Positions 24,028 to 35,690 of a stretch of 64,000 nt of DNA are shown in pieces. A program made the translations under genes and the position numbers. A model generated the notes under the pieces. It did no database searches. It had not been told where the DNA came from and was given only the letters and a program-made list of their open reading frames with translations. Origin of the DNA: Morchella semilibera (lineage: Eukaryota; Ascomycota; Pezizomycetes; Pezizales; Morchellaceae). The stretch is taken from positions 1,974,081-2,038,080 of the forward strand of contig CM018606.1 of assembly GCA_009192285.1 (NCBI GenBank), given 5' to 3'. Positions within the stretch are counted from its first letter, which is position 1; each line of letters starts with the position of its first letter.

Positions 24028-26113
24028 CTTGAAAGAACGTAGAGTATCTACTATTCGAGAAGCTAGACAATGCCCGGCGCAGTCAGGAATCCCCGACGCT
24101 ATATATGCGCCCACAAGAACGAATGTGGGTTGATCTCTGTGGTCAGCCTTGCAGGAGCTGTATCAACATGTGTCCAATAAAAATTACACCATCTTGATCA
24201 AGCCACTTGGGTCTTAGACACTGTAACCCCAGAATTCTTAAGGGTTGGCATATCAATCCTTGAATTTGCCTAACCGGCAGTATCTCTAATACGAGGTGCG
24301 GGACATGCCCCGTTGCACGTTTGTGCGAGGGACTGCGGCTGCTTTATTGCACTTTGTGTCACCTGTGCAGGGAAGAGGCCAATCCCATGCAGCAAAATAC
24401 TCGAGTGAGTGGTTGTGTTTGTATCATATTAATGCAGAGCCAATCAATTGGACACGGTGGGTTATATATTAAATTTATCCCTTGTCTGTCAGTAAAATGC
24501 TGACCCCCAGAAGAAGCAAACTTTGGCTTTACTAACAGACCCCGTTATCTCCCTTATCAAATAATAGATGATCTTCCATACAAATTTAGTTCCTTTATTA
24601 TAGGGGGTAGCATACTGGGCGCGATGCGGTTCCCCAACTCGCCGTTGAAGAGTTTATAGGTACATGTTCAACTGTGAATAGTGTGATTGATGAACTGTCC
24701 AACCGACAATCTTAAAGATAGATCATTTCCCACTTTACATGCAATAATACCATCATACCAGTATACATATATTCCACAAGATTCAGCCAGATTTCAATAG
24801 AGAACAGGTTTTTAGATGGCATATATATATATGCATACACATATACCCCCAAAGCTGACTACATGTACCTACATCTGATCGACCTGTGGCTTCATAACTA
24901 CCCCGAGGCCACCAACCCAGGCAACCACCCATGAGATAATGACTGGACATAGCCGGTATGCAGCACGTACATTTAGGTAAATATAGTAAGTAAGGCACTC
25001 ATAGAGGCTAAGATCTCAGAGTTGTAATACGCTCCCACAGATAGATTATATAATTATACAACGGGGGACTAGACGTGACATGGCATGGTGAAGCAGGACG
25101 CAACGTCTAAAAACGAACATTTAGCGGTGTCCAATTGATCTCTTGCCTGCCCAGAAACCCACTCTCCCAAAACTGGACTCAACGATTCACTTCAAAACTT
25201 CTCGGCAAACTGATATATATATCGATGTTTAGACTGTATTTAACTATCGAAACCTCTGGGATTCGTGGCAATCCCTTGATTAGCCACATCGTTGCCGCCA
25301 TAGGATCTCCTAAGCATCACGATAACAAGCGCCACTTAACTCGATTTACAGAGAATGCCCATAAAATAATCACAAGTATACCTTACAACTCTGAGAACAA
25401 GAACTCCAATCGTTCCAAGATAGAGAGGGCTGGTGTCATCCTATGCAGGACGTCAAGTACATCTTGATCACCCCCTCCGGCCCCTTTAAAGTTCTGCTTT
25501 TGACGTATGTGTACGGATAGTTCTAGATGTTTACTGTTGTTTAGCACAACCATTATCACCCCCGAGGCGACACAGAAGTGACTATCCCAATTAGACCTAC
25601 GGAACCTCTTGGGCATGGTCAATGAGGTTTGGGAGGCTTTCTATCATTCGCGCCCCAGCAGTGAGAGTCGAGCAACCGTTCTCCGGTACGACGTCATCCA
25701 AGCGACGTACCAGCGATTCTAGTGACTATAAAACCCCCTCTCATACCAGAAAAATATCTCGAGTATTGTCCTAGGTGCCATACATACATCGACCAAGAAC
25801 CGTTCATCCAGATTCCATCAACATTATTGCAAATTGAAATCGGCTCGCCAAATTCATCAATTCGCGATCGGGTAACAGTAGGCATACATCCACCAGACCA
25901 CAAAGTCTCGGCATAGTGTTTCTGTAAGATCCATTGATATACAAAGACTTTAATGTCATGGTCATAGTCAGATCTAACATGACAGGCGGAGCAATACAAT
26001 GTGGCAGTCATGAAGTTTAGACAATACCGCAAATTTAATGCTCAACTCCATAAATCTGTTGGATTATTATCCCTTTCCAAGAATTAGGTATATATAAATA
26101 TTCTACTGAGGAT
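24028..26113. other. Gene-poor region, 2.1 kb
   Basis: I see no supported gene. There is a TACATGTA palindrome at 24860-24867 and AT-rich sequence with short TA repeats near 24820-24845. Short open frames on both strands lack recognisable motifs. Confidence 0.45.
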
Positions 26114-26908
26114 ATGGGATCATATATAGTAACCTTTGGTAGCTCTGTGAGGTCTAAAAGCATCCATACTTGCCATGGCGCCGCCCCCGACAAAGTTCTA
26201 GGAGATACAGAACGCACCCTCTTGGGTCTCAGGTCCCTCGAGATAGCCATCGAGGCCCAGTATACCTGCCTCAAGAAACTTGTCAAAAAAGCAAACACTG
26301 CACGCAAAAAGGAACAACTATCCAGGCATTGTTATCATTGTGGCGATGTAATATATTTGTGCAAGAAGAAGGAGGCTTGCCAAGAGGACTCGGACAATTT
26401 CATTCAGCGAGTTATAGTCGAGGGAGGCCCACTTTGTGCACTAAAAACGAAGCAAGCCTGGAAACAGTTAAACTCCTCCCTGTCTGCCGGGGGGTCATCC
26501 GTAGTTCCCAACCCCGAATGCAACTCGACCCATGATCACGACTACCAACACATCACAAACCACCACCGCGAACTTCTCAAGTCCTTGGAGACAGACCTTG
26601 CGAACATCAGGGAGTGGTACCGAAGGGTCAGATATTATGTATTTTATCGCTGGGCGGAGCTGTTCAATTTGTATCGGGGCAGGAATAAGAAAAATATTGT
26701 GTCTTCCTTCGCCAACTTCGAGATAGTGAGCCACCAGTATGAGTGGGTCTGGAGATCAGATTGGACAGTTGAAAGTTTGCATGACATGAAAGCTATTTGC
26801 AAAATCATGTCTAAGCTTCAGGATACACGCATCGACCAATTCAACGAGATGATTCTCTTTCGGTCAGCCGTGATGGATAACGGAACGGGGTCACTTGCAG
26901 CAACCTAG
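26114..26908 (+). CDS. Unrecognised single-exon protein, 264 aa
   Basis: I do not recognise this protein. The 795-nt frame is uninterrupted from an ATG at 26114. The product is basic and charged. It contains a CYHCGDVIYLC segment (residues ~73-83) that could bind a metal, followed by CKKKEAC. Predicted helical stretches include LLKSLETDLANIREWYRRV and an aromatic-rich run YYVFYRWAELFNLY. No signal peptide or membrane segment is evident. It lies alone in a gene-poor region between two intergenic stretches. It could be a lineage-specific gene or part of a longer spliced gene. Confidence 0.5.
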   Translation: MGSYIVTFGSSVRSKSIHTCHGAAPDKVLGDTERTLLGLRSLEIAIEAQYTCLKKLVKKANTARKKEQLSRHCYHCGDVIYLCKKKEACQEDSDNFIQRVIVEGGPLCALKTKQAWKQLNSSLSAGGSSVVPNPECNSTHDHDYQHITNHHRELLKSLETDLANIREWYRRVRYYVFYRWAELFNLYRGRNKKNIVSSFANFEIVSHQYEWVWRSDWTVESLHDMKAICKIMSKLQDTRIDQFNEMILFRSAVMDNGTGSLAAT

Positions 26909-28131
26909 AGCTTTTTACTACATCGAGGTTAGTAGTGACCATGGGGGAACGCCACACTTTAATTCTACCGCTTCTTAGCTAACCTGGCCATGGTTTAGTG
27001 ACGGTACATGATCTTGTACAAAACGCGTACGGGGGTGCAACAGGTACCGTATCGTGAAAAAAAACTTTGGAATTTGAGCCACGATACCATCGCAATACCG
27101 CAGCAATACCGCAGTGTCATGGTATTCTGGCAGATAAGGCCATTAATTCTGGATACACCCGCTTTTTCTTTTTGGGCACTGTACGTGCCTACACACTTAC
27201 ACTGGAATATGCTCTTTCTTTTGGACCTCGAGGCTTTTGTTCAATCTCTCTCTCTCTTCTATATTTACCTACATAGTATTTTTCCTTTTCTTCTTCTCCC
27301 CACCCTTTCCTCTTTACCTGCGAGCTTATTACATACATATAGTCTTCGAACATATGGCAGATATAATATTGGGGCATGCATGCATACACTGTACATACGC
27401 GATAGACGCAACGCAATCGTAGAATTAAACTACACCAATTAATTTATTAGTTAGAAGAGCTGAGATGGGGCCTATCGCTATAAATAGAGGAGAGGGTTAA
27501 AATAAGGACTCCGAGTGCGTTGTCATGATTACAGGGGGCATACTTGTAGTTAATATGATCTGCATGTTTTGCATCTCACACATCCACAATTTCAGCGATA
27601 GGAACGGTCAGTTCACTTTCCAGTGTGCGCGTCATTCGTCCACTCATGTGATTATCACGCCGCTTTATTCCCTCATATGTACCAATGAAAGACACATCGC
27701 TAGCAAAAAGCACTCTACTCAAAGCGCGTCCCACCACGCAGAATCTTACCGCCAAGCCTTATACCCAAAAAAAAACCCGCTCCACAGATCGTATACAAGG
27801 AGATTCATGAGATTTCATTGAATTACCATAACATATGAAAACTAAACAATCGTCTGAGATACATAGAAACAACCCTCCTGCCAACCAGGTAACAGTTTAA
27901 TGCTCCGTCCCATAATTATATAGAGAAATTGATACAAAAGGAACAAGTCATCATTGACCAAGATTAATAAAAGCCTCCTCCCCCCCCCCTCTCCTCCTCC
28001 TCCCAAACCAACCCCCCAACTACCACAACACCCACACCATAGCTAAAGAAACAAAGGAAGCCCCACATAGGGAATGAAAGATCAAGATTGTTTGCCCCCA
28101 AGCCTAGACTTTAAGTAGCCAGAAGCTTGCT
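26909..28131. other. Intergenic region, 1.2 kb
   Basis: Holds pyrimidine-rich tracts (27240-27320; C run at 27980-27989) close to the 3' end of the band-7 gene. I see no supported gene. Confidence 0.45.
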
Positions 28132-29275
28132 TTACATCTCCGAGACGATATGGGTGTTGATGGCCCTGTGCATATTAGGGTCGAAGTCGTCGCCAAAGTT
28201 CTCAAGGGTCGGGCTGGAGGCGGAGCTCTCGCCGAGCCTTGTGCGGAGCTGGTGTTGAAGTCCAGGATTGGAAGTCGGCATGAAGATGACCTTGGAGTTT
28301 GCAGTCTTCGCCATAGCCTGCATTGCCTCGAGCTGTCTGATCTGCATAGCCGGGGCGCTGGAAAGGATATCAGCGGCTTGACGCATCAACTTTGCAGACT
28401 CGACTTCAGCGCGGGCTGCAATAATCTTTGATTCTCCGATGCGCTTGCTCTGGGCAGCCATGGAAAGCGAGTCCTGGAGCTCGCGGGAGAAGATGATATC
28501 CTTAATAAGCATGCTCTCAACCTGCACACCCCATCCCGTCGCAACATCCTCGATAATCTCTGCAATGCTCTGCGCAATCTCCTCACGGCGCTCAATTACA
28601 TCCTGAAGCACACGGGCACCAACAACATGGCGGAGAGTGGTCTGGGTACGTTCAATCAGGGCTTGACGAACATTTGCGATTCCGAAGGTGGCCTTGTGTG
28701 GTGAGTTGATGTGGTAGTAGATCACAGATGTAAGGTGAACTGTAACATTGTCCTTAGTCATGCAGACTTGCTGGGGAACCTCGCAGATCTGAATCTTGAC
28801 ATCCACAGCCACAAGAGTCTCAGACAGAGGATTGATCTTGACAAGACCAGGGTCAACTGCGCGGTGAAAACGACCATATCGTGTAACCAAACCGACGTGA
28901 CCCTGTTGGACGGGCTTGTACGGATTTGGACAAATAACACAACAAGGAATTGCACCAAAGAATCCAATGGCAGAGCCAAGAGTGTTGACTAATTTTGTGC
29001 GTTAAAAATGAGAGGACTGCGGATTGATTGCGGGTAGGGAACATACTCATAGAACCATACCATCCTGTAGTCGAAGCATCGTTGTCATCAGGAAGCACCT
29101 GGGCATATGATGGTTGCAGATCGCTGCGTTTTGCTGGTTGCACGTTGATAAGCGGCTCACCAGTGTCGGTTGACCTCTTTAGTGGGCCAGTGACTGAAGA
29201 GGTAGTAGCACCATATCCACCGCTACCTGAACCTGAAGCGATCTCTGTAGACTTGATGGGTTCACTGGTACTCAT
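28132..29275 (-). CDS. Stomatin-like SPFH/band-7 membrane protein, 361 aa
   Basis: Stomatin-type proteins form oligomeric scaffolds on the cytosolic side of membranes. Exons 29047-29275 and 28132-28988 are joined by a 58-nt intron (GTATGT...TTAG); the junction reads GSM-INTLGSAIGFF. The first ~80 residues are hydrophilic and Ser/Thr-rich. A short hydrophobic hairpin, LGSAIGFFGAIPCCVICPNP, follows and has cysteines suited to palmitoylation, as in stomatin. The band-7 domain runs from GLVTRYGRFHRAVDPGL through KDNVTVHLTSVIYYHI, RHVVGARVLQDVIERREEIA and VESMLIKDIIFSRELQDSL. A helical region rich in AARAEVESAKLMRQAADIL precedes an acidic tail. It resembles the filamentous-fungal stomatin group rather than the mitochondrial SLP2 type, but I did not test this. 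Confidence 0.93.
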
Positions 29276-29344
29276 GTTGGGATTTTAATAAGTTGAGATA
29301 AAAAAGGTTTTGAGTTGAAGTAATGTTTGGAGTGGGATCTGTTG

Positions 29345-29382
29345 AAGCTAGTTGTGATGTGATGTGATGTGATGTGATGTGA
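29345..29382. repeat. (TGTGA)n microsatellite in the 5' region of the band-7 gene
   Basis: About six tandem copies of TGTGA lie ~75 bp upstream of the start codon, so they are likely in the promoter or 5' untranslated region. Confidence 0.9.
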
Positions 29383-31141
29383 AGAAAGGGAATAGAAAAA
29401 GGGCAGCAATGGTTGTTATATGTCTACACTCTAATATTAATCAGGCCAGAATGGAAGGCTACCTATGGGCAGTGCTTTGCTTCAATGAAAGCCCAGGCGA
29501 GGCCAACCGTAACCACACTTTTTTTACTCACCTGTTCGCAGGCCGACAACGTTTATCACATAACAACCCCGCAGTAATGTCTCTCGTATTACCTACCACC
29601 TCTTGAGTGAGGCACAGTATCGCACTCTAAACCCAACCCTTCGATGCACACCGATTAGAGGGTAGGGATTGAACAGACTTACATGTAGTTAATTACATGT
29701 ATCTCTACTGATCATTCCAATAGAAAGTCCTACCCGAGATCTCGCAGGCTTCATGAGCCAAGCTTCTTTTGCAAGGCAGAATTTAGGGCACTACCATATC
29801 CAACAGTTGAACTCACCTACTGTACGACCCTCGGCGCGCCGCCCTATCCGTACGTTCTTCAAAGGAAAAGAACCCCCCCAGGAAATTATTCTCCGCGATC
29901 GGTAGCTACCACCACCACCACCACCACCGCCACCACCAGAGGCTCAAAGCTGTGAATCGGAATTGTTGCCGCCAAGTCACGGAACGAGTCTCTACTTTAG
30001 TTTAAAGGGTCACCAGATCACTGCCCGTCTGGGGAAGGTAAATTACAAACTCGACGAGGAAGTCAGTAGTGTGCATGGTGAGGTCATAAATCTCCGGTAG
30101 GAAGCACTACAGAACTATCGCTAATGGGGATTGTCACGCAAGGTTCTGAAGAACAGTGGCTTAGCTTTGGAGTGTGACTCCTACTATTTAATTAGCCACC
30201 CAATCCAACCACAATTAACCCCTATTGAACCCTGAATCTTACAATATCTGAGACCAAGTCTTCAGTATGCTATACATGTACTTGTATCGAGAATACCCCG
30301 GCACTGTTAACATTGCAAGGCTTAGACTTCTGGCGGATGGACCTCCGTTCACAACTGCGTTCCAATTGTGGGGTATGTAGCACCAGCCGCTTGCGGTGTC
30401 AAGGGTCAGAGAGCTTCTTTTTAACTTTTTGACGTCGAGATCTACGGCGACATGGACAAAGGAATACTTTCTTTATTGTAGTAGATCAATCTACATACCG
30501 TACCAATGCGCTTGGTTGAGCGTTTAGGGATATCGACCCTCTATCACGCGTTTATTAATTAATTAAGGGTCCCCCACCAACCCGTTCTAGCATACCACCC
30601 TGCAGTGGCTATATCCTGATCCTACCTAGGCTGGTATAAGCGTCGCGAAGATTAAAGTGGCTGGTTACGTATAGTACTCTGCTCCCAATATAGCCAAAGC
30701 TTTCATGGGATCGAAACTTGGCGCCCTTGGAGTAAGCCTTCGCCATATCACTCATCAGTCGTCTCAACGGTTGATCCTGAATACCGGTTACTAGAGTACA
30801 CTGTTACTGTCATGTCGCAAAGAAAAATCGCCTATGTCTGAGTATGTATGGTGCATAAGTACTCAACTTGCAAACAAACCGCCTTGCAAAAGAACTTGAT
30901 TCTCAGACAAGCCCAGAGAGCCGAGAATGATATGTGTGTATGACATTGCAATATGTAGCACCAACTGCAAGTCTGCTTAACGAACCAACCATTTTATGAT
31001 CTAACCGTTCGGGAGCACGGCAAAAAAAAAAAAAAACTTTGTGCCACATCACCACACCTGCATAGGCCAAGGCGGGTGTTTTGTAATTTATTGTGCTACG
31101 GCAAACAGCACATTGAGGTAAAATCAGGCAGCATGTGCGGT

Positions 31142-31157
31142 CGAGTGAGCGCCCATG
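31142..31157 (-). other. 16-bp motif copy
   Basis: Reads CATGGGCGCTCACTCG on the minus strand. Confidence 0.6.
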
Positions 31158-32197
31158 ACCGGCTTGGCATGGCCAGGCGGACATTGTGGCTATGCTGGTG
31201 AGAGAAGAGGGGTTGGGGAGGGTAAGGCCTAGCTAGGCTAGAGATCGATTCGATTGTGATCATGTGTGATCACCAGAGTAGTTATGGTCGAAATGCGGGC
31301 ACGCCCAAAAGCAAAGCATGATACATATAATTATAAGGCTCCAGATGTCGACGGGCCCGAGCCCGCTCATGTTGATATTATAGTGGCAAGGCGCATTCTG
31401 GTTTTTTTCCTTTCCTTTCCTTTCCTTTCTTTTCCTACTCACGTACCTGCAGCTACCTATACTTACTCTACGCATGGCACTTATCTAATTGGCGTCCAGA
31501 ATTCGAAGGGCCAATATATACAATTTATGCATGCAGCTTACAAACGGGCCCGCCGGATACATGTACCTATGTACTTGCTTGGCTACTAGGTATATAGCTG
31601 GGCTAATATATCGATGTCGAGCCCGCATAATTTGTAGGACGGTCCTACTACTTTATAAGACGGAGCCCGTCATACCTCACCCCCCCCCCTTTTCCCATGT
31701 GGCCTGATGTAGGGGGGTTGCGATACGTGCTGTATACTTCTAGTGTATGTAGGTGGATGATTGCTGGAGTATCACCACGGGCACACGTGGCTCTACTCGC
31801 TCGTGGCATGGCGGGTTAAGGAAGAACGCCTTGCGGGGGGGGGGGGGGTAGATACTTGAGTGGTAGCACCAGATCTGGAGGCCGCGGGTCGATTTCTTTG
31901 GGGTGTTACCACGGCCCGAGTGAGGTGAGTGTCGTTTTATGCATGTGTGTGGGCAATACGAGGTAGGACGTGACCCGAAGACTGAATACGGCCGGGCTGC
32001 CAGGAGGAGGAATACCTGCAGTCGGGACCGAAGATGGAGGTCGAGGGGACATGGCAGACTATGGCACGGGTGGTTGTTGGCCGCCGCTGTTGACTCTTGG
32101 GTGTTTTGTGGTGAAATGTGCGCTGTTTGGCTTCGTTATGGTGATGGTGGCAGTGGTGGACGCCTCCAGTTCTCCTGGAGGGCGGCGGCGTAGAGAT

Positions 32198-32213
32198 CAT
32201 GGGGCGTCACTCG
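32198..32213 (+). other. 16-bp motif copy
   Basis: Reads CATGGGGCGTCACTCG, preceded by AGAT as in two other copies. Confidence 0.65.
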
Positions 32214-32969
32214 TGGGTTTGGTGATCGCAATGGGTGAGTCAGTGTGTACGATTGATTAGTGACGAGGTGAGATGGAGAGAGAGTTGTGTATATCGGCTG
32301 TTTTAATGGGGGGGGGGGTGTGGAGGGTCGTATTATGGTGCGGTATCTCCTCCGAGGGTGGGATGGGGTGTAGAACGCTGTAGAACCTTGATGTGTTGAT
32401 AAACATCTGCATCTTCTATGGCGCAAGAAGGTGTGTCAACTTCAGAGGAACTTTTTTTTGTGTGGAAATTAGAGAAAGCTCCACCGTTAGACTACATAGG
32501 CACTGGTACCATTATGGGAGTAGCCCTCCTAAATTCTATAGACTGATTGGCATAGCTTCTCGAGCCATACATGTCGTATGTCGTATGTTGTATGCTTTGC
32601 TCTACTTTGCTCGGGTATTGTTTGTGTGCTCGACGACGTACCGTAAATGTCCCCTAGCTACATAAAGGTTTGTTTGTCTGTCTGTAATGTTCGCAGAGTA
32701 TCTGATATCCAGCTCCTTTTAACTCCCCTGACATCATCCAGAGGCACGCAAATCACTTAGAGCGTGTGTATGTATTCTATATTTTATATTTATGGTCTGA
32801 AAGAGGATCATCAAACGAGTGATAATCCGTGACGGACAAACATGCCACCCCAAAGTGGACGCGAGTTACATAATCAAGAGACAACCCCAACCCCAATTCA
32901 GGCACAGCAGCAGCAAAAGACACCAACGCGACACCACACATCACTCACCACCCAATATCATCACTCTAC

Positions 32970-33022
32970 ATATCTTTCTCTCTTTCTCTCTCTCCCTCTC
33001 TCCCTCTCTCCCCCCCTCTCCC
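32970..33022 (+). promoter_or_regulatory. CT-rich tract just upstream of the SWP73 start codon
   Basis: A run of C and T only, with CTCTCT blocks, ends about 15 nt before the ATG at 33038. Pyrimidine tracts of this kind mark transcription starts in many filamentous fungi. The link to this gene is inference from position. Confidence 0.55.
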
Positions 33023-33037
33023 CCTTCTACCTATAGA

Positions 33038-34617
33038 ATGGATCGCCCCCACCATCCCGCCTCCATGCCACGCTCCGGCGGATACCCCCAGCCACCGCAC
33101 GGCGCCCCGCAACAGGCGCCGCCGACTGCGCGCCGTGGCCCCGGCCCCATGCTCGCCTCCTCCGGGGGTAACCCGCACCAGAACCTGACGCAGGCCCAGC
33201 TCAACCAGCAGCACCAGCAGGCCATGCAGGAGCGCGAGCTCGCAAAGCGCCGCGCGAGAAAAACCAACGGACAAGACCATCCCCGAGGGCGTCGAGGAGA
33301 TTGTGCCGGCGGTGGCGCTGTACAGGAGATTGAGGGATATGGAGAAGAGGTATGATGCGACGATATTGAGGAAGAGGCTGGATGTGCAGGATGCCGTGAA
33401 TAGGAATGTCAAGGTGAGTTGCTTTTTGTGGTGTTTTGGATGGAGTGGACTAACCTGCGGACAAGAACTACAAAACTCTCCGCCTCTACATCTCAAACAC
33501 GGCCAAAGACCAGCCCTGGCAGAACTCTGACCGTCCCCTCGACGAAAACGCGTTCGACTTTGACACCGGCCAGATCCCAACCTTCCGCGTGCGCATCGAG
33601 GGTCGTCTCCTGACGGACGACGAGTCTGACGCCTCCGACCTCGACCCGGACTCGGACCTCAACCTCGGCGACCCCGCGAACCCCCTCCCGCCCCCGATCC
33701 GCCGCAAGTTCTCAACCTTCTTCAAGAGCATCAGCGTCGAGCTCGACCGCAACAAGGACATCCACCCCGAGGGAAACGCCATCGAGTGGCGCAAGCCCGC
33801 ACCGAACGCCCCGCAGGGCCCCTCAAGCAACGGGCCCGCCGAGTTTGACGCGTTCGAGTTTGAGAGGAAGGGCGATGAGAATGTCAATTGCACGATCAAG
33901 CTGGTGCGCGATGAGGTGCCGGATCGGTTCCGCCTGTCGCCGCAGCTCGCCGAGTTGCTGGATACGAAGGAGGATACGCGCGCGGGGATTGTGATGGGGA
34001 TCTGGGAGTATGTGCGCATCAATGGCCTGCAGGACCCAGATGAGAGGCGCACTATCAATTGCGATGCTGCGCTGAGAAACGTACCCCCCCCCCCTTCCCT
34101 GACTTGACCAAAGGAAGCTAACATAGCCCAAACACAGATCTTCCAAGTCGACCGCCTCTACTTCCCCCAAATCCCCGAACTCACCCTCTCCCACATCCTC
34201 CCGCTGGAGCCCATCACAATCCCGTACACCATCCGCACGGACGTTGCCAGCTCCTTCTCCCCCACCGTCTACGACATCACCGTCTCCATCGACGACCCCA
34301 TCCGCGCAAAGATGGCGGCCCTGCTCGGCTCGCAGGGCTACACGGCCTCGCTCCGCGAGCTGGCCGGCATCGACGAGCAGATTGCCCTGCTGGTCCAGGC
34401 AATCAACTACAGCAAGGCCAAGCGCGACTTTTGGAACGCCATGGCAACGGACCCCGCGGGCTTCGTGAAGCGGTGGGTCGGCTCGCAGAAGAGGGATCTG
34501 GATACGCTGAGTGGCGAGACGGGCGGAGGCGTCGAGGAGGAGGAGACCAGGAGGCGTGGCTTCTATGATAGGGTGGGCGAGAATGTGTATTTGTTGCTGG
34601 CGAGGGGGAAGATGTAG
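33038..34617 (+). CDS. SWI/SNF-family chromatin remodelling subunit, SWP73/BAF60 type (SWIB domain)
   Basis: This is the fungal counterpart of yeast Swp73/Rsc6 and animal BAF60, an accessory subunit of SWI/SNF and RSC remodelers in the nucleus. Exons are 33038-33413, 33466-34080 and 34138-34617 with 52- and 57-nt introns. The frame is broken once by an extra A in the A-run at 33259-33263; with that base removed the join reads RRARK-PTDKTIPEGVEEI and the protein is 489 aa. The N-terminus is rich in Pro, Gln and Gly. Conserved blocks are ALYRRLRDMEKRYDATILRK, the SWIB domain at residues ~275-350 (FRLSPQLAELL...GIWEYVRINGLQDPDERR...IFQVDRLYFPQIPELL-like) and the C-terminal helices QIALLVQAINYSKAKRDFW. 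The second intron carries an 11-nt C run. Confidence 0.93.
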
Positions 34618-34730
34618 TGTAGATTGGGGGTTGCGGGGGGGTAATGATAGTCTGTGGTGTTTTTTTTTTCTCTTCTCTTTTCTGTGGTTCATTTTTTTTT
34701 ATTTTTTTTTTCTCTGTTCTTTCTTTGTGT

Positions 34731-34746
34731 CATGGGGTGTCACTCG
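34731..34746 (+). other. 16-bp motif copy
   Basis: Reads CATGGGGTGTCACTCG, 114 bp after the SWP73 stop codon. Confidence 0.7.
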
Positions 34747-35229
34747 GTGGTGGTGGCCCGGACTGGCTTGTTGGCCTGGGATGGGATAGGCTGGGATGGG
34801 CCGGGTGGAAAATTACATTTACTCAGATAGCACGCAAAGTAGCATATCCCTCCTCCTCCCCCGCCTCGGGGCGGACATAAAAAAAAAGTCAATTAATGCA
34901 TTCTGTAGTCTGTCTGCAAATTCAATTCCCTCCTTCTGTCCAATGTGATATCACCCCCCTATAGAGCAATGGTGCTCCTCCACCACAGTCTGTAAAACCA
35001 AGACGCCCCGCCCCTCGGGTTAGAGTAGAGTAGAGACGTGGTGGTCGGGGGCAGGATGCAGCCCCGGAAAAGCGATACTATACTATTGGGACGACGTAAT
35101 TAAAGGAGCTGTCAGTGGCGCAAAGGCTTTGACTGGAAAGATGCCCCGGACCCGTGGTGTGGGGTTGGTTCGGCCGGTCGGTCCCTTTCTAAATGCATAG
35201 ATTACATGTGCTTGTGTGTTTGGTTGGGT

Positions 35230-35245
35230 CATGCACCATCACTCG
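35230..35245 (+). other. 16-bp motif copy
   Basis: Reads CATGCACCATCACTCG. Keeps both ends of the motif but not the middle. Confidence 0.5.
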
Positions 35246-35690
35246 GATACCTGTTTCAACCCGAACCGAAGGTGTGGCAGGGCTTCACCTCCTGAGGGTA
35301 AGACCTCCCCCCCTGAATAGAAGTGCGAATCTAGTATAATGCTGATCCTCCTCAGTTTCCTGCCTTCGGTCTAGAATAATTGTGTCGTTTAGAGAGGACA
35401 CTTTGGAGAAACCTTAGGGCCCAAGGACACGCTTCCGGTGGCTTGTTTATGTGGTGGACAAGTATGTCAATGGACCTACGTACATGTATGTTTCTTCATA
35501 ACGCATGTCCAACCCCAACGCTTCTTACTGAACGCCGCCATCTACTTAGCTAGACTACCGCGTACTATAAGCTACATTAATCCAGGAAGAAAACTAGTCA
35601 AACCCCTTATTTCAAGTATCTCTTACCACTCTACAGTACGTCGTATAATGTATATACACTAACATTTCCCTGCAGATCCATCATCCCGCA

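Larger units (their letters stand above)
29383..33037. other. Gene desert, 3.7 kb, with motifs and low-complexity DNA
   Basis: I find no supported gene. Contents are TACATGTA at 29680, 29694, 30273 and 31558; two copies of the 16-bp motif (31142-31157 minus, 32198-32213 plus); an (ACC)n tract at ~29909-29938; a (TTTCC)n tract at ~31408-31433; G runs at 31835-31848 and 32308-32318; and a C run at 31680-31689. A CT-rich tract at ~32970-33022 directly precedes the SWP73 start. Confidence 0.5.
34618..35690. other. Intergenic region, 1.1 kb
   Basis: T-rich 3' sequence of the SWP73 gene, two copies of the 16-bp motif (34731-34746 and 35230-35245, both plus), and TACATGTA at 35481-35488. I see no gene. 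Confidence 0.5.

Noticed and set aside
29383-33037. Possible degraded transposon in the gene desert
   Set aside because: I found no transposase or reverse transcriptase motifs, no long terminal or inverted repeats, and no strong C-to-T (RIP-like) AT-rich signature.
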